From Musa acuminata AAA Group (Eukaryota > Streptophyta > Magnoliopsida > Zingiberales > Musaceae): a DNA stretch of 64,000 bases. The stretch spans positions 1,298,001 to 1,362,000 of the forward strand of contig NC_088338.1 in assembly GCF_036884655.1 (NCBI RefSeq), in the 5' to 3' direction. Positions 23,280 to 35,572 of this stretch are shown in pieces; position 1 is the stretch's first letter, and each line of letters begins with the position of its first letter. The position numbers were made by a program, and so were the translations under genes. The notes under the pieces are model-generated. The model made no database searches, had not been told where the DNA came from, and saw only the letters and a program-made list of their open reading frames with translations.

Positions 23280-25568
23280 TCAATTCCCAGGCGAATGTGC
23301 AGCATCCGATTCATATGATGAGGAGCTTTCAGTATCAGAATCTGCAAAAAGTCAATGTCAGTTTAAAGATGCATGTATATAAAATAATAAAACTTAGCAA
23401 CTTCTGTTTACACAGACCCAGGGTGTGTGTGTGTGTATATATATATGATGAAATTAGTGCTCCATAATTGTCCTTACACAGATATATGATATGTTGCATA
23501 AGAATATTACCAGAATCAGAGGATCCAGAGTCACTGCTGGATCGACTGGAACCACTTGACCCACTCTCATCATTTCCATTATTTGCTCCTGCTTCTGTCA
23601 AAGGAGCAGCAACCTTATTCTGATCCACCGCTGCTCAAAATTTATTAGCATAATGTAATTAGTACGAGATGAAAATATTAACCAAAAAGATCATTATAAT
23701 TCATACTCAAAAGCCATATACCATTCTTGACTTGCTCGGGCACTTCAGCAACAACTGGATAAGGATCCTATCACAAATGAAACAAAACAACAGATAAATA
23801 TGATAACACGTCCAAGGAGAAATACAATACAAAAAAATAAAATAAATTCTTCATTTCTCACCTCTCCATTCAACCTTTCTCGGTTGTGGCGCTCTGCCTC
23901 AGCCCTAGCAAGCATCGCAAGCTCTGCCTTCCGTTTGTGCTTACTTAGAGTCTTCTTATAGTTAGTTACAAATCTATCAAGCTCCCAAAGTGTTTCTGCA
24001 TCTACACAATCTATGTCCACCTCAATCTCGTCATCATGTAGGTTCAAAACAGAGTTCCTCTTCTTAATAATTTGTACAACAGTTTCCAGCTTCTCTGGTG
24101 GCAGGCTCTCCAAATGACGTCTCAATGTCTGCTTCTCCCGGAATGTCATGTCCCGCTTGTTTATGTCATTAGCCTTGGGTTTCTTCAGAGCTGTAGGCCG
24201 GCCAAAATGCTGGGTCTGGTTTTGTTCGGGCCTCATATCAATCTCCATGGGTTGCACCACAGGCCTCATATCGATCTCCATGGGTTGCACAGTGGAGCTC
24301 GACATCTCAAGAGTTCTCATATCCAAAGAGGGGGGGTTTCTCATACTGAACAAATGTAGCTGATGCAAATGCTCAGTGAACTCTGTCTCGATCAGTGACC
24401 ATCTCTCCTCAAAGACGTTGAGGAGCTGCTCAGCCATAACGTGCACATCCTGCCCCTTGGGATTGTACAACATGGCGTTCTGGAATGTACGTCTAATATC
24501 TGCTGCAAATTCCAAGGGAGACTCGTAGAAATTACTGGCAACGCGGGATTGCACGGTGCCAAGGTCCATTGGGTGCTTTATGATGGAGAAGTAATCATAG
24601 AGACCGAGACCCTCGACGTCCACTGGCTTATTGAATACCCATCCAAAATTGTGCTTCATGAGCTTATCGAGCAGTGTTCGGCAGCTCCTGAAGGCATTCG
24701 CATAAATTTTCTTGTTGGCTGATGCCCTATAATCTGATTCCACGGTCGAGTGCTTCCTGCTTTTGCTGGACTTGGACTTCTTCTGAGATACTGAAGGAGG
24801 AAACTTCTCCTTCCCCAGAATGAAATCCGAGCTACGGAAGTACTGATTCGCCTTGGGCGTTCTCTTCTCCCTTTCTATCGTGGAAGTACCAAGGCTGTTC
24901 CTGGAACCGACACCAGGTGGCACCAAGATGTTGAGCTGGGGACGTAATGGGGCAGGGGTGGCAGAAATGGCCTCGGAAAACACCGATTCTCTCTTACTCG
25001 CCACCGGAGTGTTGACATGATTTACCGAGAGTTGAGAAGGAGCAGCACCGACGCCGCTGCCTCCGCCGCCAGCAGAGGGGATGGCGGAGAGCTGGTGCTC
25101 ACGGGTCTCAAGCCTCTTGAGGAGGTCCCTCACCTGATCCAGCTGGGCGGTGAGCATCCGGCGTAGGTCACGGGCCTCCCCTTGCGACCGCTTGGCGTCC
25201 TCAACCGCAACGTGGCCGTTCTGCTGGTGGGGAGCAGAGCCCTTGGGGTCGGGCGTGGCCTCCGGCTCGTGGCGGTTCAGGCTCGAGGCCTCGTTGCCCG
25301 AAGAGGCCGAGCGTTGGAACTGGTGACGCTCCGGCGGAGAAGGGGGCGGCGGAGGCGGTTGCTGAAGGGAGGAGTCAACGTCGCCGGTGGTGGTAGTGGT
25401 GGCTAGGGTTTCCCGGGAGGAGGGCTGGGGGTTCTGGGCGTCGGCCGCAGGGGGGTTCTTACCGCGACGCCTGCGGCTGTATACCTTTAACTCCGGCGTC
25501 CGTCGGGTCTCACTGATGCCATCGCCGTCGTCGGCGGCGGCGGCAGCGGCAGCGGGGCCCGAAGCCAT
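23280..25568 (-). CDS. Bromodomain-NET transcription factor of the GTE (BET) family
   Basis: Four exons on the minus strand: 23862-25568, 23722-23767, 23511-23630 and 23280-23341, in frame, 644 residues. Order of parts: Ala/Pro-rich N-terminus; a short helix LRRMLTAQLDQVRDLLKRLE (about 135-154) typical of plant GTE proteins; basic SKSSKSRK stretch; bromodomain about 289-395, with KHPMDLGTV and the acetyl-lysine-binding Asn in YNPKGQDV (N369); NET domain about 470-545 (MTFREKQTLRRHLESLP, then acidic EIEVDIDC); a KHKRK-rich stretch; and a Ser/Asp/Glu-rich tail coded by exons 3 and 4. Known role: reads acetylated histone tails and links them to transcription. Closest to the GTE2/5/7 group, but I do not assign a number. 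An in-frame Met at 25745 would add 59 residues; I prefer 25568 because MASGP fits GTE N-termini. An 11-residue unit with PMEIDMRP is repeated at 427-447. Confidence 0.93.
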
Positions 25569-26979
25569 GCATGAAACGGACGCAGAGAGGGCGGCGGCTC
25601 GGGTTTGAGAGGGTAAACCCTGAATCGAATCAGGACGAGTAGGACGAAACGCGCGAAGCGAAGCGAGTGAGGAGTTTGGAGACGATGAAAACCCTAACCC
25701 TAACGACGCGATCTTGCTCCCCGTCGCTCGCTCTCTGCGGAACAATAACGGGATCGAGGAAGAGGATGCGGTGTTTGGGTCGGTTCAAAGGGTTCCTACC
25801 CATGTCTCGCTACCCCTTTCATTGCCACGTCGCAATTGGATACGGCCGCGGACCCGATACCGAGCCCGCCCTCCTTCCAATCACACGTCAGGTAACTATG
25901 GTAATATCTTCCATCCGGACATGGTGGATTAGTGCCGCTCGTGGGATTCCCTGTCTATCCCGGATTAGGGAACCGAATACTGCACCAAAAATAGTGACGT
26001 CAGAATCCTTAATGAAGTCAAATATGTGCTGCCATTCGAGAAATGCCGTGTAGCCCGAATGACGATATGTAGGACATCACAGATTATGGGGGTCTCCACT
26101 TAAGTAAGGCGGCGAGCGAGTCGATGAGGGGGAAAGCAGGCGTTCTGGTTGGGTGGGACCCGAGGCACCGGTTTCAATGTGCATAACTTTGACCGATGGT
26201 TCCAACAGTGACGTGGCCTTAAATAACTCATTTTTTTAATTTAAAAAATATATTTCAACAATTGACTATTTATGTATTATTTCGATAATTAGCTACGTAT
26301 AAAAATTATATTAAGATCCTTATAATTATAAAAATAAGATATTTAATTTTATTTCTTCTCATATTATTTAATTTATTTAAAAACTATAAAATTTATTATT
26401 AAGCATATATTGATTGTCTCTCACTTCGATTTATTACTGATCACGTATAGTATTTGTATGAATAGAATCGATGATATAAAAAAAAATAAAATTAAATATT
26501 TTATTTTTATAATATAAAAATATTAATATAATTTTTAAAAATATATAGATTAAAATACTAAAATCAATTAATTATAATAAAAATTTTACTTTTTTTAATT
26601 TTATACTCATCTATTTTATGCCAACATATCAATATCCTCTATAAAAGGAGATAATCAATTGATTCGGAAATCTAAATTTTTATTTATGGAAAAATATCAA
26701 TATAATTATGAGAATATTATATTATTTCTTTCACTCTTCAGCTTGATCATTTTCAGCTATAATTTATAAATAAAAATTTCTACAAACATATGTCAACTTC
26801 TGGAAGGAGTTCTATGGTTTGTGAGAACTAAATCTTATTTTGATATATTGTCCTTTGCACTACTTAGGTGACTACTACATACATATAAATGTAATGAATT
26901 TAAGAAGAAAATAAAAAGAACAACATATAGAATTTTTTTGTTGGATTTGTCAACTTAATAAGGAAAAATAGATTAGTAT

Positions 26980-27332
26980 GTTCTTTCCAAATTTGGCCAT
27001 AATTGATAGAGGATGTATGTTGGAATTGTTCTTGGCTAAAAAATATTCATATTGTATGTACCAAAATAAAATAACCATTTTAAATGTTATCTATTCTATG
27101 ATAAATATGAGTCTCACAACCCAACATGACATGAAAAATTATCATAATATTTTAAGAAGTTTGGTCTAACATATTTTGATTTTACAATATTTTTCGCCAT
27201 ATTACCCAATATTATATGGTTTGAGCTTGTGTGTCAAGGAAAAAATATATATATACACATATAATATATCTAAAAGTTATATACATAAAATACTCACAAG
27301 TAATTATGTATATATATACATACACAAATAAT

Positions 27333-27381
<49 letters not shown>

Positions 27382-28560
27382 AAATTTGGTCATAATTTAT
27401 AAAGAAGGTTTTTATCGTAAGAAAGGATTTTATAAAAATTCTAAAAGAATAACATATGGGGTAATATATCATTATTAGTTTTTTTCTTTAGGTAAAAACC
27501 TTTGATTTTTTACTAAAACGACTTGATCATATATGCTATTAAAAAATTAATTATCATATTTTAAAAAAAAATAATACTAATTATTTTAGAATCATTAGTA
27601 TATGATTGTAAGATGTTTAATTTTATTTTCTTTTTTAAAAAATATTATGATAATTAATAATCAAAATTAAGTTTATTTTTTAAATAACATATGTGATCAA
27701 ATCATTTAACCAAAAAAAGATAAGGATATTTTCATCAAAGTAGAAAAAAAATCAGATAAAAATAAATATTTGAATATTTAGATACCATCCAGTAAAACCA
27801 GAAGCTTCTTTCATATAATGCCCTTACACATTTATATTATTTTTATCAAAATAATCAATTTATCTTTTGTGAGGCTCATGGCCCAACACTCATTAAAAAA
27901 ATATCATAAATGTTTCAGAAAATTTGGCAGAAGATATCGTATCGTATTATACCGACGTTTCGATCCTAGCTTGGTATGGTACAATACCGGTGTACCGAGT
28001 GGTACATTAGAGCATACCGAATGGTACACCATGACGTACTGAACAATTTTATATTTTTTTACATATTGTAGCAGTGTTGCAGTATAGCACTGTAATACTG
28101 TAGCAACGATACAGTATAACACTGTAGCATTGTAACAATACCGGACGGTCCGCGTACTGGTAATGTGTTGGACCGGTACGTACCGCCCATACCGGGCGGT
28201 ACGTTTCGGTGTGACAGACCTATTCTCGCCCAACATTATAAGACTGAATTTGAGCCAAAAATAGATGTTTTGTGTCGATCACTATAAATGGTGTCCAAAA
28301 TTGGTCAAACATGTAAGAAAGATCTTTGTTATAAGCTCTTTTGACATTGTTATTGGTCAAAAATTCTCAAACACAACGCTTTGGATTTTAAATCTTATTT
28401 GTTTTATGGCAAACATAGCCCAATCTAGCAATAATATATGGTTTGACCTAACATATTTTAGTAAAAAAGGGTTGAACTTATGCCAAAAAGGATGTTTGTG
28501 CCAAAATCATGTCCAAATTTGATCATAATCTATAGAAAAAAGATTTTTGTCATAACAAAA
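26980..28560. repeat. Degenerate interspersed repeat cluster
   Basis: A motif like CAAATTTGGTCATAATTTAT recurs at about 26986, 27380, 28297 and 28507 with changes. A second motif, CCCAACA followed by AT-rich sequence, recurs at about 27122, 27882 and 28229. This looks like several diverged copies of one old repeat. Exact unit borders cannot be fixed by eye. Confidence 0.5.
27916..28222. mobile_element. GTACCG-rich MITE, old copy 2
   Basis: Shares with copy 1 the left-hand ATACCGACGTTTCGATCC..CTTGG region, the central ACTGTAGCA repeats, and GACCGGTACGTACCGCCC..CCGGGCGGTAC at the right. Terminal repeats are eroded and no 8-bp duplication can be seen, so this is an older insertion with approximate ends. 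Confidence 0.7.
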
Positions 28561-28601
28561 TGTCATGATCTAATCCACATAACAAAATGTCATGATCATA
28601 A

Positions 28602-28876
28602 TTCACTGATCTAAAATGCATAAATCTAAATTAATAATTATATACTTGGTAATACATTATAATACTCGATAAAACATTATAATCGACGTAATTAACTTAT
28701 GAAACTTAATTTCGGTGAGCCCAAATCATAATTGATCTAGAATGCATAAACCTAAATTAACAAGTATATACTTGATAATACATTATAAATGATGACAATA
28801 TTATATACTATAATACTTGACAATACATTATAATTATAATCGACATAACTAACTCATTAAACTTAATTTCATTGAA
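28602..28876. repeat. Imperfect tandem duplication of about 125 bp
   Basis: Two adjacent units start GATCTAAAATGCATAAATC and GATCTAGAATGCATAAACC and both continue to AACTTAATTTC. The second carries an extra insertion of about 25 bases of similar AT-rich repeats. Confidence 0.75.
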
Positions 28877-29379
28877 CATAAATAGCCATTTATTTCCATA
28901 AATAGCTAATTTACATGGTTGCTTTGCATATGATCACGACATGGTGGTGGAGATAAAACTTCAACCCACAATGCTTAACGGAGAAGTAAAAGAAATACTT
29001 GGTGATGAAAACATATTATATATGACGTGTGAGTTATGATATGTGTCATGACTGCTTCACCAATCAGATCAGTCTGGTATTCCATTTGTTACGATCGGCT
29101 GGCCCACATTGCTTACCAATAGAAAACTCTAGTTATCTGTTTGATATCTTGTGTTACACAGGTGATCGATAATTACTAAAATTAAAGAGCCGAAGCGACG
29201 GGAGATCCGTGTCTTGGGTGTCACACCAATCAGCTAATATGGTATTCCATTTAACATCATCATCCGGCAGATAACTCCATCAAATAGAAAGGAACATTTC
29301 CGTGTTTGGTGTCCTGATAACAACAGATCTAAATTTAAAGAGGGCGGAGCAACGCGGGCTACCAATAAAAGTGCAATGC

Positions 29380-29833
29380 CCGATGCCGTTTTCCTCGCGG
29401 CAGGTTCTTCTCCTCGTGTGCACCTCTCTCCGCTCCGAGTTCAGTCGCCCTCGCGCCCCTCCTTCTTAATCGCAAGATCTGGTGACGATTGATTTCCCTG
29501 TTATGTTTCTCCTCGTGATCAGTTTCTTCGTTTTCCTCTTCTCGTTGATCTTGTTTTCTTCGATTTCTTTTTTCTGTGGGTTTTCATCTCACGATGATCC
29601 GATCTCGAAATCTGTTGTTTTCGAATTTAATTTCGATTCCTTCGCACAGTTGGGTTTTGCTTGGCGATTTACGCCCATGGATTGAGGATTCTAGGGTTAG
29701 GGTGTTGGATGTGGGGACCGGGGAATTAACCAGTCTCTGATTATTAGATGCATCGCGATTAGTCGATCGCTGGATTTATGTGGTGAATCTAGTTTCGACT
29801 TTATTTCAGAGTTCGGAATCTAATGCGATCACA
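29380..29833 (+). promoter_or_regulatory. Probable original VTI1 promoter and 5' UTR
   Basis: A CT-rich transcribed-leader-like stretch (29395-29480) followed by a probable leader intron leads to ATGAGCGAGG at 29834. The segment 29545-29830 is repeated at 30120-30420, 35825-36003 and 43680-43890, but the part before 29500 occurs only here. That suggests this is the ancestral 5' end of the v-SNARE gene. Confidence 0.5.
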
Positions 29834-29875
29834 ATGAGCGAGGTATTCGATGGTTACGAGCGCCAGTACATGTGA
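29834..29875 (+). pseudogene. VTI1: VTI1 exon 1 fragment, truncated
   Basis: The first 12 codons (MSEVFDGYERQY) match the VTI1 v-SNARE N-terminus. The sequence then leaves VTI1 at about 29871 and meets a TGA at 29873-29875, where a repeated block (about 29873-30110) begins. A complete exon 1 is found 587 bp downstream. Confidence 0.8.
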
Positions 29876-30110
29876 AAGGCCATAGCTCTCGGTGTTTAAG
29901 TAGAACTGCGAACGAGGAGGAGACAATGGTGAAGAGAAGTAGGAGGGTATTTATAATGGGTTAATTAGAAGTCGGGTTGGACTGTCACGAGACTCGGCAT
30001 TAACTCATACGGTTTGTTGAAGAGAACGGGCCGACGATTTCGGTTGAGCCCAACCGATAGCTGCGTACAAAATGTGAAAGCCATCTGTACTTTTTGTGCT
30101 TACTGATTTC
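29873..30110. repeat. Block Y, copy 1 of 3
   Basis: A stretch of about 235 bp beginning GGCCATAGCTCTCGGTGTTT and ending TTTTTGTGCTTACTGATTTC. It recurs at about 35573-35805 and 43436-43670, each time directly upstream of a copy of the VTI1 leader. Copy 1 lacks the LTR-type sequence that precedes the other two. Confidence 0.85.
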
Positions 30111-30420
30111 CCCTTCTTGTTGATCTCGTTTTCTTCGATTTCCTTTTCGTGTGGGTTTCATCTCACGACGATCCGATCTCAAAATCTGTTGTTTTCGTAT
30201 TTAATTTCGATTCCTTTGCCCTTTTCTTCGCACAATTGGGTTTTGCTTGGCGATTTACGCCCCTGGATCGAGGATTCTAGGGTTAGGGTGTTGGATGTGG
30301 GGACCGGGGAATTAACCAGTTCTCTGATTATTAGATGCATCGAGATTAGTCGATCGCTGGATTTATGTGCTGAATCTAGTTTCGACTTTATTTCAGAGTT
30401 TGGAATCTAATGCGATCACA

Positions 30421-30515
30421 ATGAGCGAGGTATTCGATGGTTACGAGCGCCAGTACAGTGAGATCTCCGCATCTCTCTCACGGAAATGTACATCAGCTGC
30501 ACTTCTCGATGGAGG

Positions 30516-30552
<37 letters not shown>

Positions 30553-30897
30553 TGAACTTATTAAACATGTAATTTGCTCGACAGAGAAAAAGAAGCAGAA
30601 GGTATCTGATAAATCTGGCCTGGAAGATGCGGAGAATCTAGTAATACGCTCGATTGTATCTCATTGGTTGATTAATAGGACCTGCAACTTTATAAGATTG
30701 CTTTTCTAGATTCGAAAAATGAATCTCGAAGCCAGAAGCTTGGAGCCGAGCTAAAGGCCAGATTGCTGGCAAAGTTGAGGGAATACAAGTCGGACATTCA
30801 CAACTTGAAGAGTGAATTTAAAAGAATTACCATCCCTAATCCCAGCCAAGCTGCAAGAGAAGAGCTGCTGAAGCCAGGGATGGCTGATACATTGGCG
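30421..30897 (+). pseudogene. VTI1: VTI1-like v-SNARE pseudogene, exons 1-3, frameshifted
   Basis: Exons 30421-30514, 30585-30640 and 30710-30897 encode the N-terminal part of a VTI1-family Qb-SNARE: MSEVFDGYERQYSEISASLS, then KKKQKVSD, SGLEDAENL, IRKMNLEARSLEPS. In exon 3 one base is missing after CCGAGC (about 30751; the right-hand copy reads ATAAAGGC where this one reads TAAAGGC), which makes an immediate TAA. In the other frame the reading continues as KARLLAKLREYKSDIHNLKS, so the loss is recent. Exon 2 also lacks one codon compared with the right-hand copy. The exon with SADQRARLL is absent from this copy; a last exon sits 5.8 kb away at 36680. Known role of intact VTI1: vesicle fusion between trans-Golgi, prevacuolar compartment and vacuole. 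A (CT)n run lies in intron 1 (30517-30547). Confidence 0.85.
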
Positions 30898-31296
30898 GTA
30901 TGACAGGTTTTAGTTTATTGTCTTTTCACTTTATATTATAGTGCTTAATCATTGCATTTCTAGCCTTTTATTATAATCTGGTCGCCATGTAGTTAAAGGT
31001 TAGTTTGATAATTATGGGATTTAGGGGCAACATAACCGATAAATGTTAGGCTTTGCTGATGTGAAATAACAGTTTGTATGGAAAGTTGTTTTCTTTGTTT
31101 CCATCACATTATTCTTGGATTGTCTTTCTTCTTTTTTGTTGTTCACCATTCTTATGGAATTTGGATATCCAATTGCTATGCAACACTAAGATGGAGAGGA
31201 AAAAAGTTCTGATAACCTTTTTCCTTCTGTGAATGGGTTTTACCTTTTAGTTTGGAAGTATAGTATAAACTCAATAATACTGAAATATGTACTAAG

Positions 31297-33536
31297 GTTC
31301 ATGATACTACAATCATATGAATTAGATATATACAATCATATTTCAACTAGTTATATATAAATGTGGAAAATTTCTTTCTCCATACAATAGAAAACATCAA
31401 ATGATCTACAGATGTAATTGTATGATCTCAAAAAGTTCCTGGGACTATGTTTTATTTAAAACATTTGACTATAGATTCATTGCAAACTCAAGATTCACAT
31501 TAGTTCTGTAAAAACTATCATACAAAATTTCATAATCAACTTTTATTTAATCATAAATATATTGAGTTTGTCATCACCAAAAAAGGTTAATATCCTAATA
31601 ATTCTAGATAAAAAATAAATTTATAGAATAATAGGAAAATAGTATGTATCCTTAAGATTTATTAGATGGATCATTTTTAAATGTAAGCTAAAACTATTAG
31701 TTAAAATGATTCCCTATGGCGATGTATCTTTCATGCTCCTTTGGCTTTTTTGAATTAAAATGAAATCCTATCCATTATTGGTAACATGAGTTTGAAATAT
31801 TAAGTACAATTCACTAAATATTAGAAGAGACTTTTATATTATTTGATTAAAAGTATACAAAGGTTACTAACCTTTCTCTTTCGAAGTAAACCTTATTAGT
31901 CCTTCTTCACACTTTATTGTAAAAGTTTTTCTTTTATGAGTTTGTATAGTCTTTATAATAATATAAGAATATAATAGAACCATTCCGTCTTTAATATTAA
32001 TTCCTCCTAAATATAGTTAGCTTATTTAAGTTTCACTTATCATTTATTTATGTTATAAAAAAATTTAAATGAGTTGAACTAAAAGAAAAGAGACTAAAAA
32101 TGAATTATACGAGAAGAGCTACGATTTTTTTAGCATTGTAGCTTTGTTAGCCATAACGAGGATGTCATAGAATTCCTCGAATCCCATAATATTGAGCTAT
32201 AGCCAATTTTTTTATTAAGATGTCAACCAATGATTTATTAACAAATTTCAATTTGTAAGTTATATATTATAATGAAATCTAAATATTATTAGTAATTATC
32301 ATAAAGTTAAGCCTAAATAGACCTTTCCTAATTATTTATTTCAATTATTTATTTTATAAAAATTTCAACAATTAAATTTGTTATCCTTCCAACAAGTTTG
32401 GAAAAGGTCTAACATACTTATTGTAAATTAGATATGTTCAAACCATTTATAATAATTGAATCTTAAAAAATATAGGAACACTAAAAGTATAACAATATAA
32501 TGGAAAATATAATCGTAACAATAAAAATAATATAATATTAATATTTTAAGTTTTTTTTAATAAATATTGAATTATTGATATCATCTTTATTTTACCGGAC
32601 GAAATAATCAACCTTATGGAATGGTATTGTTACATTTGGATATTATCCTACCTTATCATACAATTATTCGAATTAGATATTCCTTGTGATTATCTAAATC
32701 TATGTGTTATTTTGAATATTATTTTTTAATACTATATATGATTAATTCTATAATATAATTTTATAAAATTATTAGTTCAGATTACTTTGTAACTATAAGA
32801 CTAATCCGAGAATATAAAATATATTTTAAATAGCATTTAAATGGTAAAATATTTATTATAATTTATGTCCCATAAAAATATAATCCTATGCTACTTTGGT
32901 AACTATAAATCAAATAAAATTTAAGAAAATAAAATACAAATAATATTCACTAAAATTTTTAATATAATGATTATTGTAAAAACATAAATCATACCTTTAT
33001 ATAAAAAATAAATATTATTTTATTTTTTTAATATGCATGTGAATAATTACATAAATATCCAAAAATAATAATTGAAATTTAAGTACCATAAGAAAATAAA
33101 AAATTACCATTATTTTATATGGGAAAACTAAAAATAATTGTTATTCATAGTTTTTTTAATTCCATAAAAAGTCTTTAAATTGGTCCAATCAATTCTATTT
33201 AATTGGACAAGCCCAGAATTGAACTACTCAAAATGGGCTCATAAATTTGGGCCAAACTTCGTCCCAATTAGGTTAGTCAAAATAAAAGTTGATCAAGATT
33301 AAAATTAATTAAAAACTTAAATTCTTACTAAATTAAATTTAAATCAAGTTGTGGTCAAAATCTAACCAAATTATAATCAAAATCTAGGTTTGATCAAAAG
33401 TTAGGATCGACTGTGATCAAAATTGCTCAAACTTGAATTTTAACCATGTCAAAATTAGATATGATTGGTCAAAAATAGGAGTTGACCATATCAAAATCTG
33501 ATCAACATCAAATTAAGAAAAGTTGTTCTAGTCAAA
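31297..33536. other. AT-rich insertion interrupting VTI1, no gene
   Basis: Up to about 31297 this copy matches the VTI1 intron in the right-hand copy (44108-44490), then departs. The following 2.2 kb is very AT-rich with no recognisable coding domain. It ends in a TCAAAAT-rich tract. It may be worn-out retrotransposon sequence, but I cannot show that. Confidence 0.5.
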
Positions 33537-33660
33537 ATTAAATTTTGGATAGTGACCTGGTCAAAATCACTATTAAGCAATCAAAATCCAAATCAGGGTC
33601 AAGATCGAGATCAAAATTAGATTTTGACCAAAGTCAAAATCAATATTTTGACCAAACTAG
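33270..33660. repeat. Degenerate TCAAAAT / GATCAAAA short-unit repeat tract
   Basis: Words such as GGTCAAAAT, GATCAAAAT, GACCAAAC and AGTCAAAAT recur every 10-25 bases over nearly 400 bp. The right end continues into the duplicated element at 33537 and codes there for an SKSKS-R-SRSK-like stretch. The same tail of the tract exists at 41205-41310. Confidence 0.6.
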
Positions 33661-35572
33661 GTCATCTTTCCTTTGGAAGAAAGAGGAGCAGTACAATATT
33701 TTGGAAGAGGAGCGTGTTGAAATTCTTGTAGAAGCAATGAGAATTGATCATCTTTCTTTGTTCTCCAAGAATCTTAATGATGAGAGACTCATGGATCTGA
33801 AATCTCCCTGTTATGATCTGTAATCTCTCGATGTGATTAAAAATAATCTTATCAGTGAGATTAGTAGACTAATTGAGAAAGTAAGGGTGATCAAAGAGGA
33901 AAAGATGTAATTTTTTGACTCTTACATATCCAGAAGAAGAACTAAGAAATCGCCTATTGATTTTAGAGTTTGATTTGAACATCGTAACTAGCTTATTTGA
34001 AGAACTGGATCTTCAAGCAGAAGCTGTAAAGATTAAATTGATGGAGAGGGAAACACGACTATCAGAAGCAAATCAGAAAGGTCAAAATCCACCTAAGAAA
34101 AAATATGTTACTAAATGAAGTCCTTGAGACTTTTCAGCGGGATACTGTTGAGACTAAGCTCGTGAATGAAGAGATGGAGAAGAAAATTTTAACTTTGATA
34201 GGTGTTAACACGATCGTCAATTGGTGAGTCGGTTCGGTCGATTTTCTGATGAAAGCGCTCCTTTCTAGTCACTCTTCCTAGTTGATGTGGAGAGTTGGTA
34301 CTACGGGCAAGACGAAAAAAACTGTAGGGAGAGACAACACGCTAGGAGTGGCTCAATCTTCGGGCGGCGAAGCTTGGTTTGGGAGTTGGGTGATCTCTTC
34401 TGTCGGGTAGCTTCCTGGTCGTGCCTCCGGGCTAAGTCGATGACCTTGCACAACAGGCTTTGCGCCGGGAGTGTCTCGACTCGACCCCTCCGATGCTTAA
34501 GTCAGAAAAATTGGGAGGGAGGAAGACAAGAGTATTAACAATGAATTAAGAGAGTAAAGAGTCTCTTCTACATATTTGCCCTAGGTGGAGCGGATGGGCT
34601 TTCATCAATGCTCCCCTTACCCGGCGTGGTGGAAACATTTAATACAGGCGACATGCCGGCGCATGCTTCCAGGGGCAACATTTGGGGACTATCGCAATTG
34701 TGTCTCCGATCGGGTTTTCTTGCTTCTTTGGGTCAAGCAGGGCGTGGTCCTCTCGTTGTTCGTTCGGCTGGTGAAGCGGGGCCATGTCGTAGACCATTAA
34801 TGTGGAGCCAGGTTTATATTTCCGACTACAGTATCGGTGAGGAAAAATTCCTGCAGACTCACTTCAGGAAGTTGGGGCAGGTGACGTGACATTCCGTTGG
34901 TGGTCGGTAGGGAGTAGGTGGCTCCGAGCCTTCGTCTAGGTGTTGCTTATGTGTTCATCCCTATCAATAGGAATGAGGAGATTAGAGGTCATCAAACTGA
35001 AAATACGACGGTGAAGAGGGGGACATTGATCAAATGCATAAAAGAGTTGAAGATCGTGTATTGTATGCAGGGAGGAGAATCTCATCTTATTAGAACTTCA
35101 AAAAGAAATAAGTGAGATTATGCAGTGTGTAGAGCAGATTGCAACAATGTTGACCGACTTCCAGAGTTTGTTAGACAATGCAGCATAGCAGGATGACAAG
35201 TTTCAAGTACTGAGAGTAGTAGAAGGCGAGGTTAGTGCAGTAGTTGCTGAACTATATTTATTTATGCAAGGAACATCTAATTGCTCAGAATTTATTCAAG
35301 GTTTTTATAAAATCCCTAGGCCTTATTTGTCTGCACCAACACTCTCCATTACACCACACCGAAGCTGTCGCTTCCCTTCTGTACTTGGGAGTGAACATGG
35401 TCAACTCATTCCCTCGGTTCAACTTTAGCCGCCTAGCCTCCTTCTTGTAGAACCGTTCGGCATATCACACAGCGTCGATGTCTTCCTCACGAAGTGGTTG
35501 CAAAGGAGCAACAAGAAGAGCATGAAAAAGAGGAAAATGAACATCTTTAAGAAAGTGGATGTGGGAGATGGC
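33537..35572 (+). mobile_element. Decayed LTR-retrotransposon segment Z, copy 1
   Basis: About 2.0 kb that recurs at 41174-43435. From 33545 a frame of 92 codons is followed by a 67-codon frame at 33915, both charged and helix-like, as in the end of a gag-like region. Then from about 34206 comes sequence with an LTR look (TGTTAACACGATCGTCAATT; CGACCCCTCCGATGCTTAAG; AGAGAGTAAAGAGTCTCTTC). Later frames (34918) are also charged. No protease, RT or integrase motif is seen, so the element class is inferred. Stops break the frames. Confidence 0.5.

Larger units (their letters stand above)
25569..29380. other. Intergenic between GTE and the VTI1 region
   Basis: 25569-25770 is GTE 5' UTR/promoter, balanced in composition and open in the GTE frame. 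26220-28900 is very AT-rich and holds degenerate repeats (26980-28560), an old MITE copy (about 27916-28222), a (TA)n run (27336-27379) and a duplicated unit (28602-28876). 29040-29340 has a weak repeat of ACCAATCAG...GGTATTCCATTT at 29057 and 29224. No gene. Confidence 0.6.
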
